Shown here piece after piece: positions 8,074 to 14,965 of a stretch of 29,495 nt of DNA; the first letter of the stretch is position 1, and the number at the start of each line of letters is the position of its first letter. Location: the NCBI GenBank assembly GCA_002340325.1, contig DDLV01000090.1, positions 1 through 29,495 of the forward strand, given 5' to 3'. Position numbers and translations under genes: made by a program. Under the pieces are notes generated by a model, which saw only the letters and a list, made by a program, of their open reading frames with translations, did not search any database and was not told the DNA's origin. The DNA is from Glaciecola sp. UBA2563 (GTDB taxonomy: Bacteria > Pseudomonadota > Gammaproteobacteria > Enterobacterales > Alteromonadaceae).

Positions 8074-8529
8074 CTATGCTTCCTCTTCAAATTGGCGGTT
8101 TGCAGCAGGTGGCTGGGGACTCGTGGCTCTCCCTGAGCCCAATGACTGCAAATGATTAGATAATGCGGTATCCATGGCCATCAAATGCTGAGTGAACCAT
8201 TCTAGTGCCTGTTCATTTATCCAAGCCCTGGCAAACGTTAATTGACCATTTTTAACCTGTAATAACATCGATTTTAAACCTGATAACACGCGCGCATGCT
8301 CGCCAGAATACTCATCAAACTGAGAAAAACGCGAAGCTTTCATCCAGTCGTCTTTTTCGGCGAACTGTTTTTCGGTGTGTTTTACAAAATCAACAAACCC
8401 GCTTGTGAACGCGGTGTCATCGGCAGTTTTTAGTTGCTCGATGAGAGACAAGAAATCAGCATTCATTTTATTCATTTGGCCATTTTCTAGCTCAAACTCT
8501 ACAGGTAATTTGTTGTTTGAACCGAACAT
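8074..8529 (-). CDS. Hemerythrin-like four-helix protein
   Basis: A 151-residue cytoplasmic protein resembling bacteriohemerythrin: FVDFVKHTEKQFAEKDDWM, then FDEYSGEHARVLSGLKSMLL and, near 115-135, WINEQALEWFTQHLMAMDTALSNHL. The late motif HxxxxD (HLMAMD) and the EHxxxL histidine match the family. However, two early iron-ligand positions appear changed: Gln where HF..E is expected, and Tyr where the first His of HxxxH is expected. It may therefore bind one metal or none. The start at 8529 (MFGSNNK) is chosen over an upstream frame extension because AAGGAG lies nine bases before it. The tail after about 135 is low-complexity (SGRATSPQPPAANRQFEEEA). The gene converges on gcdH with 16 bases between them. 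Confidence 0.65.
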   Translation of the reverse strand: MFGSNNKLPVEFELENGQMNKMNADFLSLIEQLKTADDTAFTSGFVDFVKHTEKQFAEKDDWMKASRFSQFDEYSGEHARVLSGLKSMLLQVKNGQLTFARAWINEQALEWFTQHLMAMDTALSNHLQSLGSGRATSPQPPAANRQFEEEA

Positions 8530-8852
8530 TTTTGTTGCTCCTTTTCTAAAAAAAACACAGCGATTCAATATTTATAGAAATAGTTTACTAAACGTTCCGA
8601 AGCGCCCAATAATAACGAGCGCGGAGTTTCTATTTCAGTACGATTACACAATTCGCATTTTTAGCAAGGAATACCTAATCAATTGGTAGTAAAAACAACC
8701 TTATGCAATAAAAAACATACATAAATTCAACTAATCAACATATTAATCAACATTTAACTGATTTATACACTATCAAAAACCGGTAATGTGAAATAACCTT
8801 TTAAGACAGCTTCTAAATTTTTTTAAATATCTTAGAAAACGCCAAAAAGACG
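8530..8852. other. AT-rich divergent intergenic region
   Basis: This 323-base stretch lies between the divergent hemerythrin-like and glycosyltransferase genes and presumably holds both promoters. The only structure noted is a direct repeat TAATCAACAT at 8732-8741 and 8744-8753 (12-base period, about one helical turn). No coding frame or hairpin worth calling was found. Confidence 0.5.
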
Positions 8853-9593
8853 ATGATAAGCATTGTTATTCCCACGTTAAATGAATCAAAAACAGGCATT
8901 CTTGGTACGATATTGTCAAACTATCGATGCATTAATAATTGTGAGGTAATTTGTGTCGATGGTGGAAGTATCGACGATACGATTGAAATCGCTAGAAACT
9001 CAAATGCCATTGTTTTAGAAACAAACATCGCATCGAGAGCAGGCCGCTTAAACGAAGGAATTCGCCATTCAAAAGGTAATTTGGTTATACTCCATCACCC
9101 GAGAAGCATCATTCAAACAGATGGCATTATCTCGTTATCATCAATTAACGAGGATGTGCTTTGGGGCGCTTTTACGCACCAATTTGACTATTCTCACCCG
9201 TTACTACGATTTACCTCTTGGTATTCGAACCATGTTAGAGGTGACCTACGTCACATCTATTATTTGGACCATTGCCTTTTTGCGCGAAAATCATTACTGC
9301 AACAAGTCAATTTGATACCTGAGAGGGATATTTTTGAAGATACTGAGCTTTGCATCAAGCTTCGCCGATATCACAAAGGAAAGAGACTTCATCACGTCAG
9401 CAAAACATCAGCCATTCGTTTTACAACAAATAATATCTACAAACAGGCAATTTTGAATCAATCATTGAAATGGAAATATTATTTCAACCGGTCTGATACA
9501 GAGATGAATAAAGAATATGAAAAGGGTTTGGAGCTCAACACCCAGTACAACAAGCCACCGCAAAGCGCTGAGTCAACCAACAAGGAAAACTAA
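8853..9593 (+). CDS. Family 2 glycosyltransferase
   Basis: A 246-residue GT-A fold glycosyltransferase (GT2). The N-terminus MISIVIPTLNES is the typical first strand. VICVDGGSIDDT (33-43) carries the nucleotide-sugar-binding Asp. HHPRS near 81-85 stands where a DxD-type motif would be expected, and FEDTELCIKLRR (161-172) carries the ED motif of the catalytic base region. It resembles the TIGR04283-type subgroup of short GT2 enzymes (WGAFTHQF, RDIFEDTEL). No membrane segment is seen. It is followed two bases later by a methylthioribose-kinase-like gene, so the pair is an operon. The sugar donor and acceptor are unknown. The weak Shine-Dalgarno (AAAGACG) is the only support for the ATG, but the frame cannot start later without losing the first strand. 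Confidence 0.82.
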   Translation: MISIVIPTLNESKTGILGTILSNYRCINNCEVICVDGGSIDDTIEIARNSNAIVLETNIASRAGRLNEGIRHSKGNLVILHHPRSIIQTDGIISLSSINEDVLWGAFTHQFDYSHPLLRFTSWYSNHVRGDLRHIYYLDHCLFARKSLLQQVNLIPERDIFEDTELCIKLRRYHKGKRLHHVSKTSAIRFTTNNIYKQAILNQSLKWKYYFNRSDTEMNKEYEKGLELNTQYNKPPQSAESTNKEN

Positions 9594-9595
9594 AC

Positions 9596-10618
9596 GTGTA
9601 TATAAATTCATTCGCCTTAAATGATTTTTCAATTCAACTTTCAAGAATGAAAAAGTGGGGTGACAAAAGCTTGGTGGGCATTGAAAAAGCTGGCGAGGGT
9701 AATATGAACTACACCTACCGAATGATGTTTTCCGATGGCAGCAGTGTCATCATCAAACAGGCTCCGCCTTTCTGCGCAAAGTTTCCCGAAATTTCAGCGC
9801 CTCAGCAACGCATAATATTTGAGGCGAATTTTTATAGTTTAATGGCAAATCAAACCGTGCGCTCGTCTTTCCCTGCCCTACTCAATATTGATAAAACATC
9901 ATACATTATGGTGTTGGAGGATTTAGGCAAAGCGCGCGATTATACTTTCTTGTACGCTAATGATTTAAACGAAGGTAATTTGCACGTTAACAATGATTTA
10001 ACCGCTGTCGAGGCAAGTCAATTAGGACAATTATTAGCTTCAATCAACGCTATACAACCCGAGAAACCGATTGAAAATAGTGAGATGAAAGTCCTCAATC
10101 ACGCTCATATATTTGATATTCCACTGCACATAGACAATGGCTTGAATTTAGATGACATAACGGACGGTTTGGACGCTGCCGCGAAAATACTAAAACAAGA
10201 TTCTGGCTACAAAAAACGTGTCGAAGAAATTGGCAACCTATATCTGCAAACAGGCAGCGCGTTGTTGCATGGTGATTTTTATCCTGGAAGCTGGCTGCAA
10301 TGTGATGATGGCATCAAAGTGATTGATCCAGAATTTTGCTTTACGGGTGCCATTGAGTTTGATCTCGGCGTTTTGTTAGCGCATCTTGTTCTTAGCCAAC
10401 AATCAGATGCTGTTATCAACGCTGCTATGACAAGCTATCTGAATACAACCAAATGCGATGACACTCTTGCGTATATGTTCGCTGGCACTGAGATTATGCG
10501 AAGACTCATCGGGTATGCCCAGTTACCTATTAAGACAGATTTACGCATTAAGGCCAAATGGCTTGAGAAAAGCCACCAGTTGCTCACAAAACCGAGTAAA
10601 TCATCCCTGATGTCATAA
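9596..10618 (+). CDS. Methylthioribose-kinase-like phosphotransferase (APH/choline kinase fold)
   Basis: A 340-residue kinase of the aminoglycoside phosphotransferase/choline kinase fold, closest in motif pattern to S-methyl-5-thioribose kinase MtnK. Visible elements are GEGNMNYTYRM (glycine-rich loop, 33-43), VIIKQAPPF with the ATP Lys, then PQQRIIFEANFY with the partner Glu. The catalytic HGDFYPGSW is near 225-233, and IDPEFCFTGAIEFDLGVLLA (about 242-261) carries the metal-binding Asp. The GTG start at 9596 has AGGA nine bases upstream, inside the tail of the glycosyltransferase gene. Its tight pairing with a GT2 enzyme rather than with methionine-salvage genes argues for a sugar or alcohol substrate in glycan or glycolipid assembly, but MTR kinase activity is not excluded. 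Confidence 0.78.
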   Translation: MYINSFALNDFSIQLSRMKKWGDKSLVGIEKAGEGNMNYTYRMMFSDGSSVIIKQAPPFCAKFPEISAPQQRIIFEANFYSLMANQTVRSSFPALLNIDKTSYIMVLEDLGKARDYTFLYANDLNEGNLHVNNDLTAVEASQLGQLLASINAIQPEKPIENSEMKVLNHAHIFDIPLHIDNGLNLDDITDGLDAAAKILKQDSGYKKRVEEIGNLYLQTGSALLHGDFYPGSWLQCDDGIKVIDPEFCFTGAIEFDLGVLLAHLVLSQQSDAVINAAMTSYLNTTKCDDTLAYMFAGTEIMRRLIGYAQLPIKTDLRIKAKWLEKSHQLLTKPSKSSLMS

Positions 10619-10646
10619 CATACTGGAGTGAAACATAGAGACGATT

Positions 10647-10819
10647 AATGCTGTTCCATCCTGTTATTTAAGCGGCGAAGCGCATGAGCGGAGGAATATT
10701 CGCATGTAAAAGCGTGCGAGCACAAGGATGTGCGAGCCCGAGCGAACAGGGAAGTTGACAAGCGTCTTTTACATGTGAAAATGCCGCAGCCAGCTACGCC
10801 GCTTAAACAAACAACATAA
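10647..10819. repeat. Palindromic repeat family A, copy 2
   Basis: Second copy of the element at 6676-6839, in the same orientation, about 173 bases. Its arms are TTTAAGCGGCGAAGC with GCTACGCCGCTTAAA (one mismatch), then CATGTAAAAG / CTTTTACATG around the core. The core hairpin here is GCACA-AGGA-TGTGC (10720-10733). Compared with copy 1, one G-C pair has become A-T on both sides. It sits between convergent genes (kinase-like ends at 10618, DUF1499 ends at 10859), where it could also act as a transcription barrier in both directions. An open frame across it (10645-10857, minus) is repeat-derived. Confidence 0.88.
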
Positions 10820-10858
10820 GAGGCACGAAGGGCTGACTTCCTATGTCTTAGGTTCAAT

Positions 10859-11302
10859 CTATTTGTTCAGCTCTTCTCGCAATGCTGTCACGCGCGCTAA
10901 ATTCACTCCACGGTCAGAGTAACCAACACGAGACGCTGAGCGCACATGTATAGAATCAACCGCCCGACGAAACTCAACGTCATCAACAAACCCGAAAAAG
11001 TCAGATGTAAATTCGGCTGAAAGATACACATCTGACTGTTTGGTAACTTCTCCCCCTAGCGCCGAGATAATGCTAGGTAAATCCTTCCACACACCAGAGG
11101 GTAACACAGGCACCTTCTTATCTTCAGGTGTATCAATTTCGCTAGAAACACAATTCGGTGAGTCGGGACAAGGCGACAATTTGCCGTTTACCAACCCAAC
11201 TGATGCGCCTTCTGCAGACTTTTGACCTAAGTAAAAGAACCCAGCAACCCCTAATATGCCTAATGATACGATGACCACGATTACAATTTTAATAATCTTC
11301 AT
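10859..11302 (-). CDS. DUF1499 family membrane-anchored protein
   Basis: A 147-residue protein with an N-terminal membrane anchor (IIKIVIVVIVSLGILGVAGFFYLG, residues 2-25) and a periplasmic DUF1499 domain. Family hallmarks are LSPCPDSPNCVSSEID (42-57), VYLSAEFTSDFFGFVDDVEF and the end block VDSIHVRSASRVGYSDRGVNLARV. The biochemical role of DUF1499 is unknown; family members are often exported or anchored small proteins. The ATG at 11302 has GAGAG upstream. It is transcribed away from the lipoprotein/xpaC operon, and the 198-base gap between them must hold both promoters. Confidence 0.85.
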   Translation of the reverse strand: MKIIKIVIVVIVSLGILGVAGFFYLGQKSAEGASVGLVNGKLSPCPDSPNCVSSEIDTPEDKKVPVLPSGVWKDLPSIISALGGEVTKQSDVYLSAEFTSDFFGFVDDVEFRRAVDSIHVRSASRVGYSDRGVNLARVTALREELNK

Positions 11303-11403
11303 TTTTGCTCTCTTGATACAATCTCTTCACGTGATGTCTTGTCAATGTAAACCATATAATCCATCTATCAACCCTGACCAGTATTAATACCTAACGTCAT
11401 AAC

Positions 11404-11427
11404 GAGGTGATGTTACGGAAACACCTC
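11404..11427. promoter_or_regulatory. Dyad in the divergent promoter region before the xpaC-type operon
   Basis: GAGGTG (11404-11409) and CACCTC (11422-11427) form a 6-base dyad with a 12-base centre, about 75 bases before the lipoprotein start at 11501. No T run follows on either strand. It may be an operator for the operon or for the DUF1499 gene; the support is only its symmetry and position. Confidence 0.25.
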
Positions 11428-11500
11428 TGCAAAAACAAAAAAAAGTATGATAGGGTTCACTGATGGTCACTAATGACTGTGTTGTCGCAAAGGAAAAGGT

Positions 11501-11593
11501 ATGAGTTCGAGTACATTGCAAAAACTGGCGTTTGTCGCGCTATTCGTACTGCTTTTATTGGCGTCTTGCGGTGCACTCGACGGTAGGCTTTAG
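11501..11593 (+). CDS. 30-residue lipoprotein heading the xpaC/telA operon
   Basis: A short frame from ATG 11501 to TAG 11593 encodes MSSSTLQKLAFVALFVLLLL followed by ASCGALDGRL. It is a complete lipoprotein signal peptide with lipobox L-A-S-C, leaving a predicted mature peptide of only eight residues (CGALDGRL) after lipidation. AGGA lies about ten bases upstream of the ATG, and the xpaC-type gene begins two bases after the stop, so it is the first gene of the operon and probably couples translation of the next. I do not recognise the family. Tiny lipoproteins of this kind exist (entericidin-like), but no similarity beyond the signal is claimed. An alternative is a purely translational leader peptide. 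Confidence 0.6.
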   Translation: MSSSTLQKLAFVALFVLLLLASCGALDGRL

Positions 11594-11595
11594 TA

Positions 11596-12480
11596 ATGGC
11601 GAAACGCTTTGGAGGCGAGCACAGTCCGCGCATTACGGACCGTATCAAGTGGCCATTTTCTAAAAAACAGAGGATACGAGGTCGATTTCGCAATCGATCG
11701 TTATTTATCGCACCGCTTCCGCTGCTATTTTTATCACTGTTCAAAGAACCTGTTGAGATGCTTGTCGACTTAGGAGCGGCCGGTACATTATTGCTTGCCG
11801 CCTGGTTGCTTCAAGAAGGATTGAAAGCAGAACATGCCTATCTGCAGCGCACCATCGCGCGCAGACCAGCTTTTCCTCGCAAATTATTCGCTAGCATTCT
11901 GACCGGCGTTGGCGTTGCTTTAGCTGCCATGAACGGACTTGCCGGTTTTCCAGGTGTTGTCATTTATGGATGTGTCGCAGCAGGGCTGCATAGCTTTTCT
12001 TTTGGACTAGATCCGATGTCAAATAAAGGCATGGAAGGCGCTGATACGTTTCAGTCCAAGCGCGTAGCGCGTGCGCTCGAAGCGGCAGAAGACCATCTTG
12101 GAGAGATGCAGGAAGTGTCGGAACGTTTAGCTGATCGTAACGTAATCGACAGGATTGCGCGTTTTAACGACACCGCAAGGACGATGTTTAGAACCGTAGA
12201 GCAGGATCCACGGGACCTATCTGCTGCGCGAAAATTCTTGGGTATTTACCTTAAGGCGGCAAGCGACGCTACGAAAAAATTCGCTGAGGTTTTTGAGTCT
12301 ACACGTGATCAAAAAGCCAAAAAGGATTATTTCGCCCTTCTTGACGACTTGCAGTACAGTTTTGATGCAAAGCGCGAAAAGTTATTATTATCGGAAAAAG
12401 AAGATTTGGATATCGAAATTGAAGTTTTGCGCGACCGTCTAAAGCGAGATGGTGTAATCATAAACGAAGAAAAAAAATAA
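11596..12480 (+). CDS. xpaC: XpaC family membrane protein
   Basis: A 294-residue protein of the XpaC family (named for 5-bromo-4-chloroindolyl phosphate hydrolysis in Bacillus; real role unclear). It has a basic N-terminus (KKQRIRGRFRNR), membrane segments around 36-68 (SLFIAPLPLLFLSLF, LGAAGTLLLAAWLLQ) and 95-128 (LTGVGVALAAMNGLAGFPGVVIYG). A long cytoplasmic helical domain follows to the end (DTFQSKRVARALEAAEDHLG, LADRNVIDRIARFNDTARTMF). In Bacillus, xpaC sits next to the TelA homologue yaaN, and here telA is the next gene, 77 bases on. This adjacency supports both names. The pair is thought to be linked to membrane or cell-envelope stress. Confidence 0.82.
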   Translation: MAKRFGGEHSPRITDRIKWPFSKKQRIRGRFRNRSLFIAPLPLLFLSLFKEPVEMLVDLGAAGTLLLAAWLLQEGLKAEHAYLQRTIARRPAFPRKLFASILTGVGVALAAMNGLAGFPGVVIYGCVAAGLHSFSFGLDPMSNKGMEGADTFQSKRVARALEAAEDHLGEMQEVSERLADRNVIDRIARFNDTARTMFRTVEQDPRDLSAARKFLGIYLKAASDATKKFAEVFESTRDQKAKKDYFALLDDLQYSFDAKREKLLLSEKEDLDIEIEVLRDRLKRDGVIINEEKK

Positions 12481-12557
12481 CAAGCTGAAACGCTATCTAG
12501 CAATGTGCAATGATTGACATCAGCAACGTGATTAGGAATTTGTAAAGGAAGCAAGAT

Positions 12558-13751
12558 ATGAAACAACAAACGCAAGCGGCAGCAGAAACTCTGACCAAGG
12601 AAATCTCAGCGGTAGCTACAGCACCCCTTCTAGCGCCGGATGACAGCATTACAACATTAGCATCCGCTGAAGGTGTCGATGAAGAAAATATTCGTCAATT
12701 GATGGATGAGTTGGATATGAGCGATACCAACTCCATCATTGGTTTCGGTTCAGCTGCACAAATTGAACTGCAAACCATTAGCCAATCGATGCTCGCCGAT
12801 GTCAAAAACAAAGACGTTGGCCCGGCTGGGGATAGCCTTCGCAACATGGTTTCTGCTATTCGCGGGTTCTCTGTTTCAGAATTAGACGTACGCCGTGAAC
12901 GCTCATTGTGGGAAAAGTTATTGGGCAAAGCGGCGCCGTTTGCGAAATTCATTTCCCGATATGAAACGATACAAAGCCAAATTGACAGTATCACTGACGA
13001 GCTTGAAGAACACGAACAGACTCTTTTTAAAGACATAAAGTCGCTGGATAAACTTTACGAAAAGACACTCGAATTTTATAAAGAATTAGCGGTGTATATT
13101 GCTGCGGGCGAAGAGAAGCTTAAATTGCTCGATGACACAGTCATACCTCAGAAAGAACAAGAGCTGGCCTCAACGCCTGAACAAGACCAAGTAATGAAAG
13201 CACAAGAGCTTCGCGACTTAAGAGCCGCAAGAGACGATTTAGATCGTCGAGTGCACGATTTAAAACTGACACGACAAGTCACTATGCAAGCGCTTCCTTC
13301 AATTCGTCTGGTACAGGAAAATGACAAATCTTTGGTCACCAAAATCAATTCCACATTGGTGAATACCGTACCCTTATGGGAAACCCAGCTCGCTCAGGCA
13401 GTGACTATCCAGCGCTCAAAGGAAGCTGCTGAGGCGGTTCGCGCAGCAAACGACCTCACAAACGAATTATTGACATCAAATGCTGCAAATTTGCGCCACG
13501 CTAACAAGATTGTCAGAGAAGAAATGGAGCGAGGTATTTTCGATATCGAGGCAGTTAAGCAAGCAAATGAATCACTTATCGGTACCATAAACGACAGCCT
13601 TGCCATCGCTGATGAAGGCAAAGCTAAGCGCGCCGCAGCGGAAGTTGAGCTGCAAAAAATGGAGGCTGAGCTTAAAGACACGCTCGCCTCTGCAAAAGCG
13701 AGACGCGATGGCGTGGGTGACAATGCGGGCACTGCCCTACCGCGATCTTAA
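12558..13751 (+). CDS. telA: TelA/KlaA family toxic-anion-resistance protein
   Basis: A 397-residue, highly helical cytoplasmic protein of the TelA family, known from tellurite resistance and from stress operons. Typical elements are the N-terminal MSDTNSIIGFGSAAQIELQT (about 54-73), then VSELDVRRERSLWEKLLGKA. The middle has LYEKTLEFYKELAVYIAAGE and LRDLRAARDDLDRRVHDLKL, followed by PSIRLVQENDKSLVTKINST and the conserved TVPLWETQLAQAVTIQRSKE. The C-terminal 100 residues are Ala/Glu/Lys-rich coiled coil. The length matches the family. The ATG has AAGGAAG eleven bases upstream. It lies between xpaC and an SPFH gene that starts 13 bases after its stop, so the three are co-transcribed. No tellurite-reduction genes are nearby, so an envelope-stress role is more likely than metal resistance. 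Confidence 0.9.
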   Translation: MKQQTQAAAETLTKEISAVATAPLLAPDDSITTLASAEGVDEENIRQLMDELDMSDTNSIIGFGSAAQIELQTISQSMLADVKNKDVGPAGDSLRNMVSAIRGFSVSELDVRRERSLWEKLLGKAAPFAKFISRYETIQSQIDSITDELEEHEQTLFKDIKSLDKLYEKTLEFYKELAVYIAAGEEKLKLLDDTVIPQKEQELASTPEQDQVMKAQELRDLRAARDDLDRRVHDLKLTRQVTMQALPSIRLVQENDKSLVTKINSTLVNTVPLWETQLAQAVTIQRSKEAAEAVRAANDLTNELLTSNAANLRHANKIVREEMERGIFDIEAVKQANESLIGTINDSLAIADEGKAKRAAAEVELQKMEAELKDTLASAKARRDGVGDNAGTALPRS

Positions 13752-13764
13752 AAGGAATTTCGAT

Positions 13765-14925
13765 ATGCCCATCTTTGATTTTTTATCCGGTCAGCTCATT
13801 GACGTTATCCATTGGACCGATGACACTCGAGATACAATGGTTTGGCGCTTTGAGCGTAAAGATCACGAGATAAAGTACGGTGCGAAGCTGACCGTCCGAG
13901 AGGGGCAAGCTGCTGTGTTTGTTCACGAAGGACAGCTTGCTGATGTGTTTTCCCCTGGCTTGTACATGCTAGAAACCAACAACATGCCGCTGTTGACCAA
14001 TCTCAAGCACTGGGATCATGGATTTAAATCACCATTCAAATCTGAGATCTACTTCGTCAATACCAATCGCTTTACCGACTTCAAATGGGGAACTAAAAAC
14101 CCAATTACGCTACGTGATCCAGAATTCGGGCCTGTGCGCCTAAGAGCTTTTGGTACCTATACAGTCAAAGTATCAGATGCGGCTTTATTTCTGACCGAAA
14201 TAGTCGGAACCGATGGCGAGTTTACGACTGATGAAGTGACCTTTCAAATCCGCAATATCATTGTTCAAGAGGCCTCGAGAGCATTGGCATCGTCGCGTAT
14301 TCCAGTTTTAGATATGGCGGCAAACACCGCCGAACTTGGCAAAATCATCGCAGATGCTATCAGTCAAACTATTGCTGCCTATGGTCTGACGCTTCCTGAA
14401 CTCTATATCGAAAATATCTCACTTCCTCCCGCTGTAGAAGAGGCGTTAGATAAACGCACGTCCATGGGCGTACTGGGAGATTTATCCCGATATCAGCAAT
14501 ATGCATTGGCCGAGGCAATGCAGACGTCTGCTGGTACGCCAAACTCTGGAATGGGAGCGGGCATGGGAATGGGCATAGGTATGGGCTTGGGCATGGGATT
14601 TGGTACCAATAACAACAATGCCCAGCAGTTTTCACACAATGCTTGGAGTGCAGGCGCGCAGCAGAGATCGCCAACACCGCCTCCATTTAATACGGCACCG
14701 CCTCCTCCTCCGCCTGTTGAGCACGTCTGGCATCTAGCAAAAGCAGGTAAAACCTCAGGGCCATTTTCTAAGGCGCGTCTGGGTCGAATGGTGGCAGAAG
14801 GCGAGTTAACGCGCGAAACTTTCGTGTGGACGCAAGGTCAGGATGGCTGGAAAAAAGCTGAAGATGTGATGGAACTGGCGCAGTTATTCACAGTAATGCC
14901 ACCACCTCCGCCACCGGCGGTTTAA
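13765..14925 (+). CDS. SPFH (YdjI-like) protein with C-terminal GYF_2-type domain
   Basis: A 386-residue protein of the SPFH 'virion core protein' subgroup that includes Bacillus YdjI, a scaffold that recruits PspA to the membrane. The N-terminal SPFH part is clear: MVWRFERKDHEIKYGAKLTV, QAAVFVHEGQLADVFSPGLY, TLRDPEFGPVRLRAFGTYTV and, before residue 240, LTLPELYIENISLPPAVEEA. A Gly/Met-rich linker (about 263-281) and proline runs lead to a C-terminal GYF_2 (DUF4339)-like domain (VWHLAKAGKTSGPFSKARLG...TFVWTQGQDGWKKAEDV, about 322-372), where YdjI has a zinc ribbon instead. The ATG at 13765 is chosen over the longer upstream frame because AAGGAA precedes it and MPIFDFLSG is the usual family start. 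The GYF_2 fold probably binds a partner protein. Confidence 0.86.
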   Translation: MPIFDFLSGQLIDVIHWTDDTRDTMVWRFERKDHEIKYGAKLTVREGQAAVFVHEGQLADVFSPGLYMLETNNMPLLTNLKHWDHGFKSPFKSEIYFVNTNRFTDFKWGTKNPITLRDPEFGPVRLRAFGTYTVKVSDAALFLTEIVGTDGEFTTDEVTFQIRNIIVQEASRALASSRIPVLDMAANTAELGKIIADAISQTIAAYGLTLPELYIENISLPPAVEEALDKRTSMGVLGDLSRYQQYALAEAMQTSAGTPNSGMGAGMGMGIGMGLGMGFGTNNNNAQQFSHNAWSAGAQQRSPTPPPFNTAPPPPPPVEHVWHLAKAGKTSGPFSKARLGRMVAEGELTRETFVWTQGQDGWKKAEDVMELAQLFTVMPPPPPPAV

Positions 14926-14965
14926 CAAAAAAAGCTTTTATATTTGATCAGAAGTTGTAACCGTT

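Noticed and set aside
8732..8753. Tandem TAATCAACAT pair as an iteron or CRISPR-like array
   Set aside because: Only two 10-base units in AT-rich DNA, no further copies, no spacer structure and no replication gene nearby.
10645..10857. Open frame of 70 codons on the minus strand
   Set aside because: It lies wholly across family A repeat copy 2, has no Shine-Dalgarno support, and converges into the DUF1499 gene end.
11457..11744. Minus-strand open frame of 95 codons opposite the lipoprotein/xpaC start
   Set aside because: It is antisense to two better supported frames and has no recognisable domain.
13600..13764. Longer N-terminus for the SPFH protein
   Set aside because: The extra 55 residues overlap telA in another frame, are not SPFH-like, and a good Shine-Dalgarno precedes ATG 13765.
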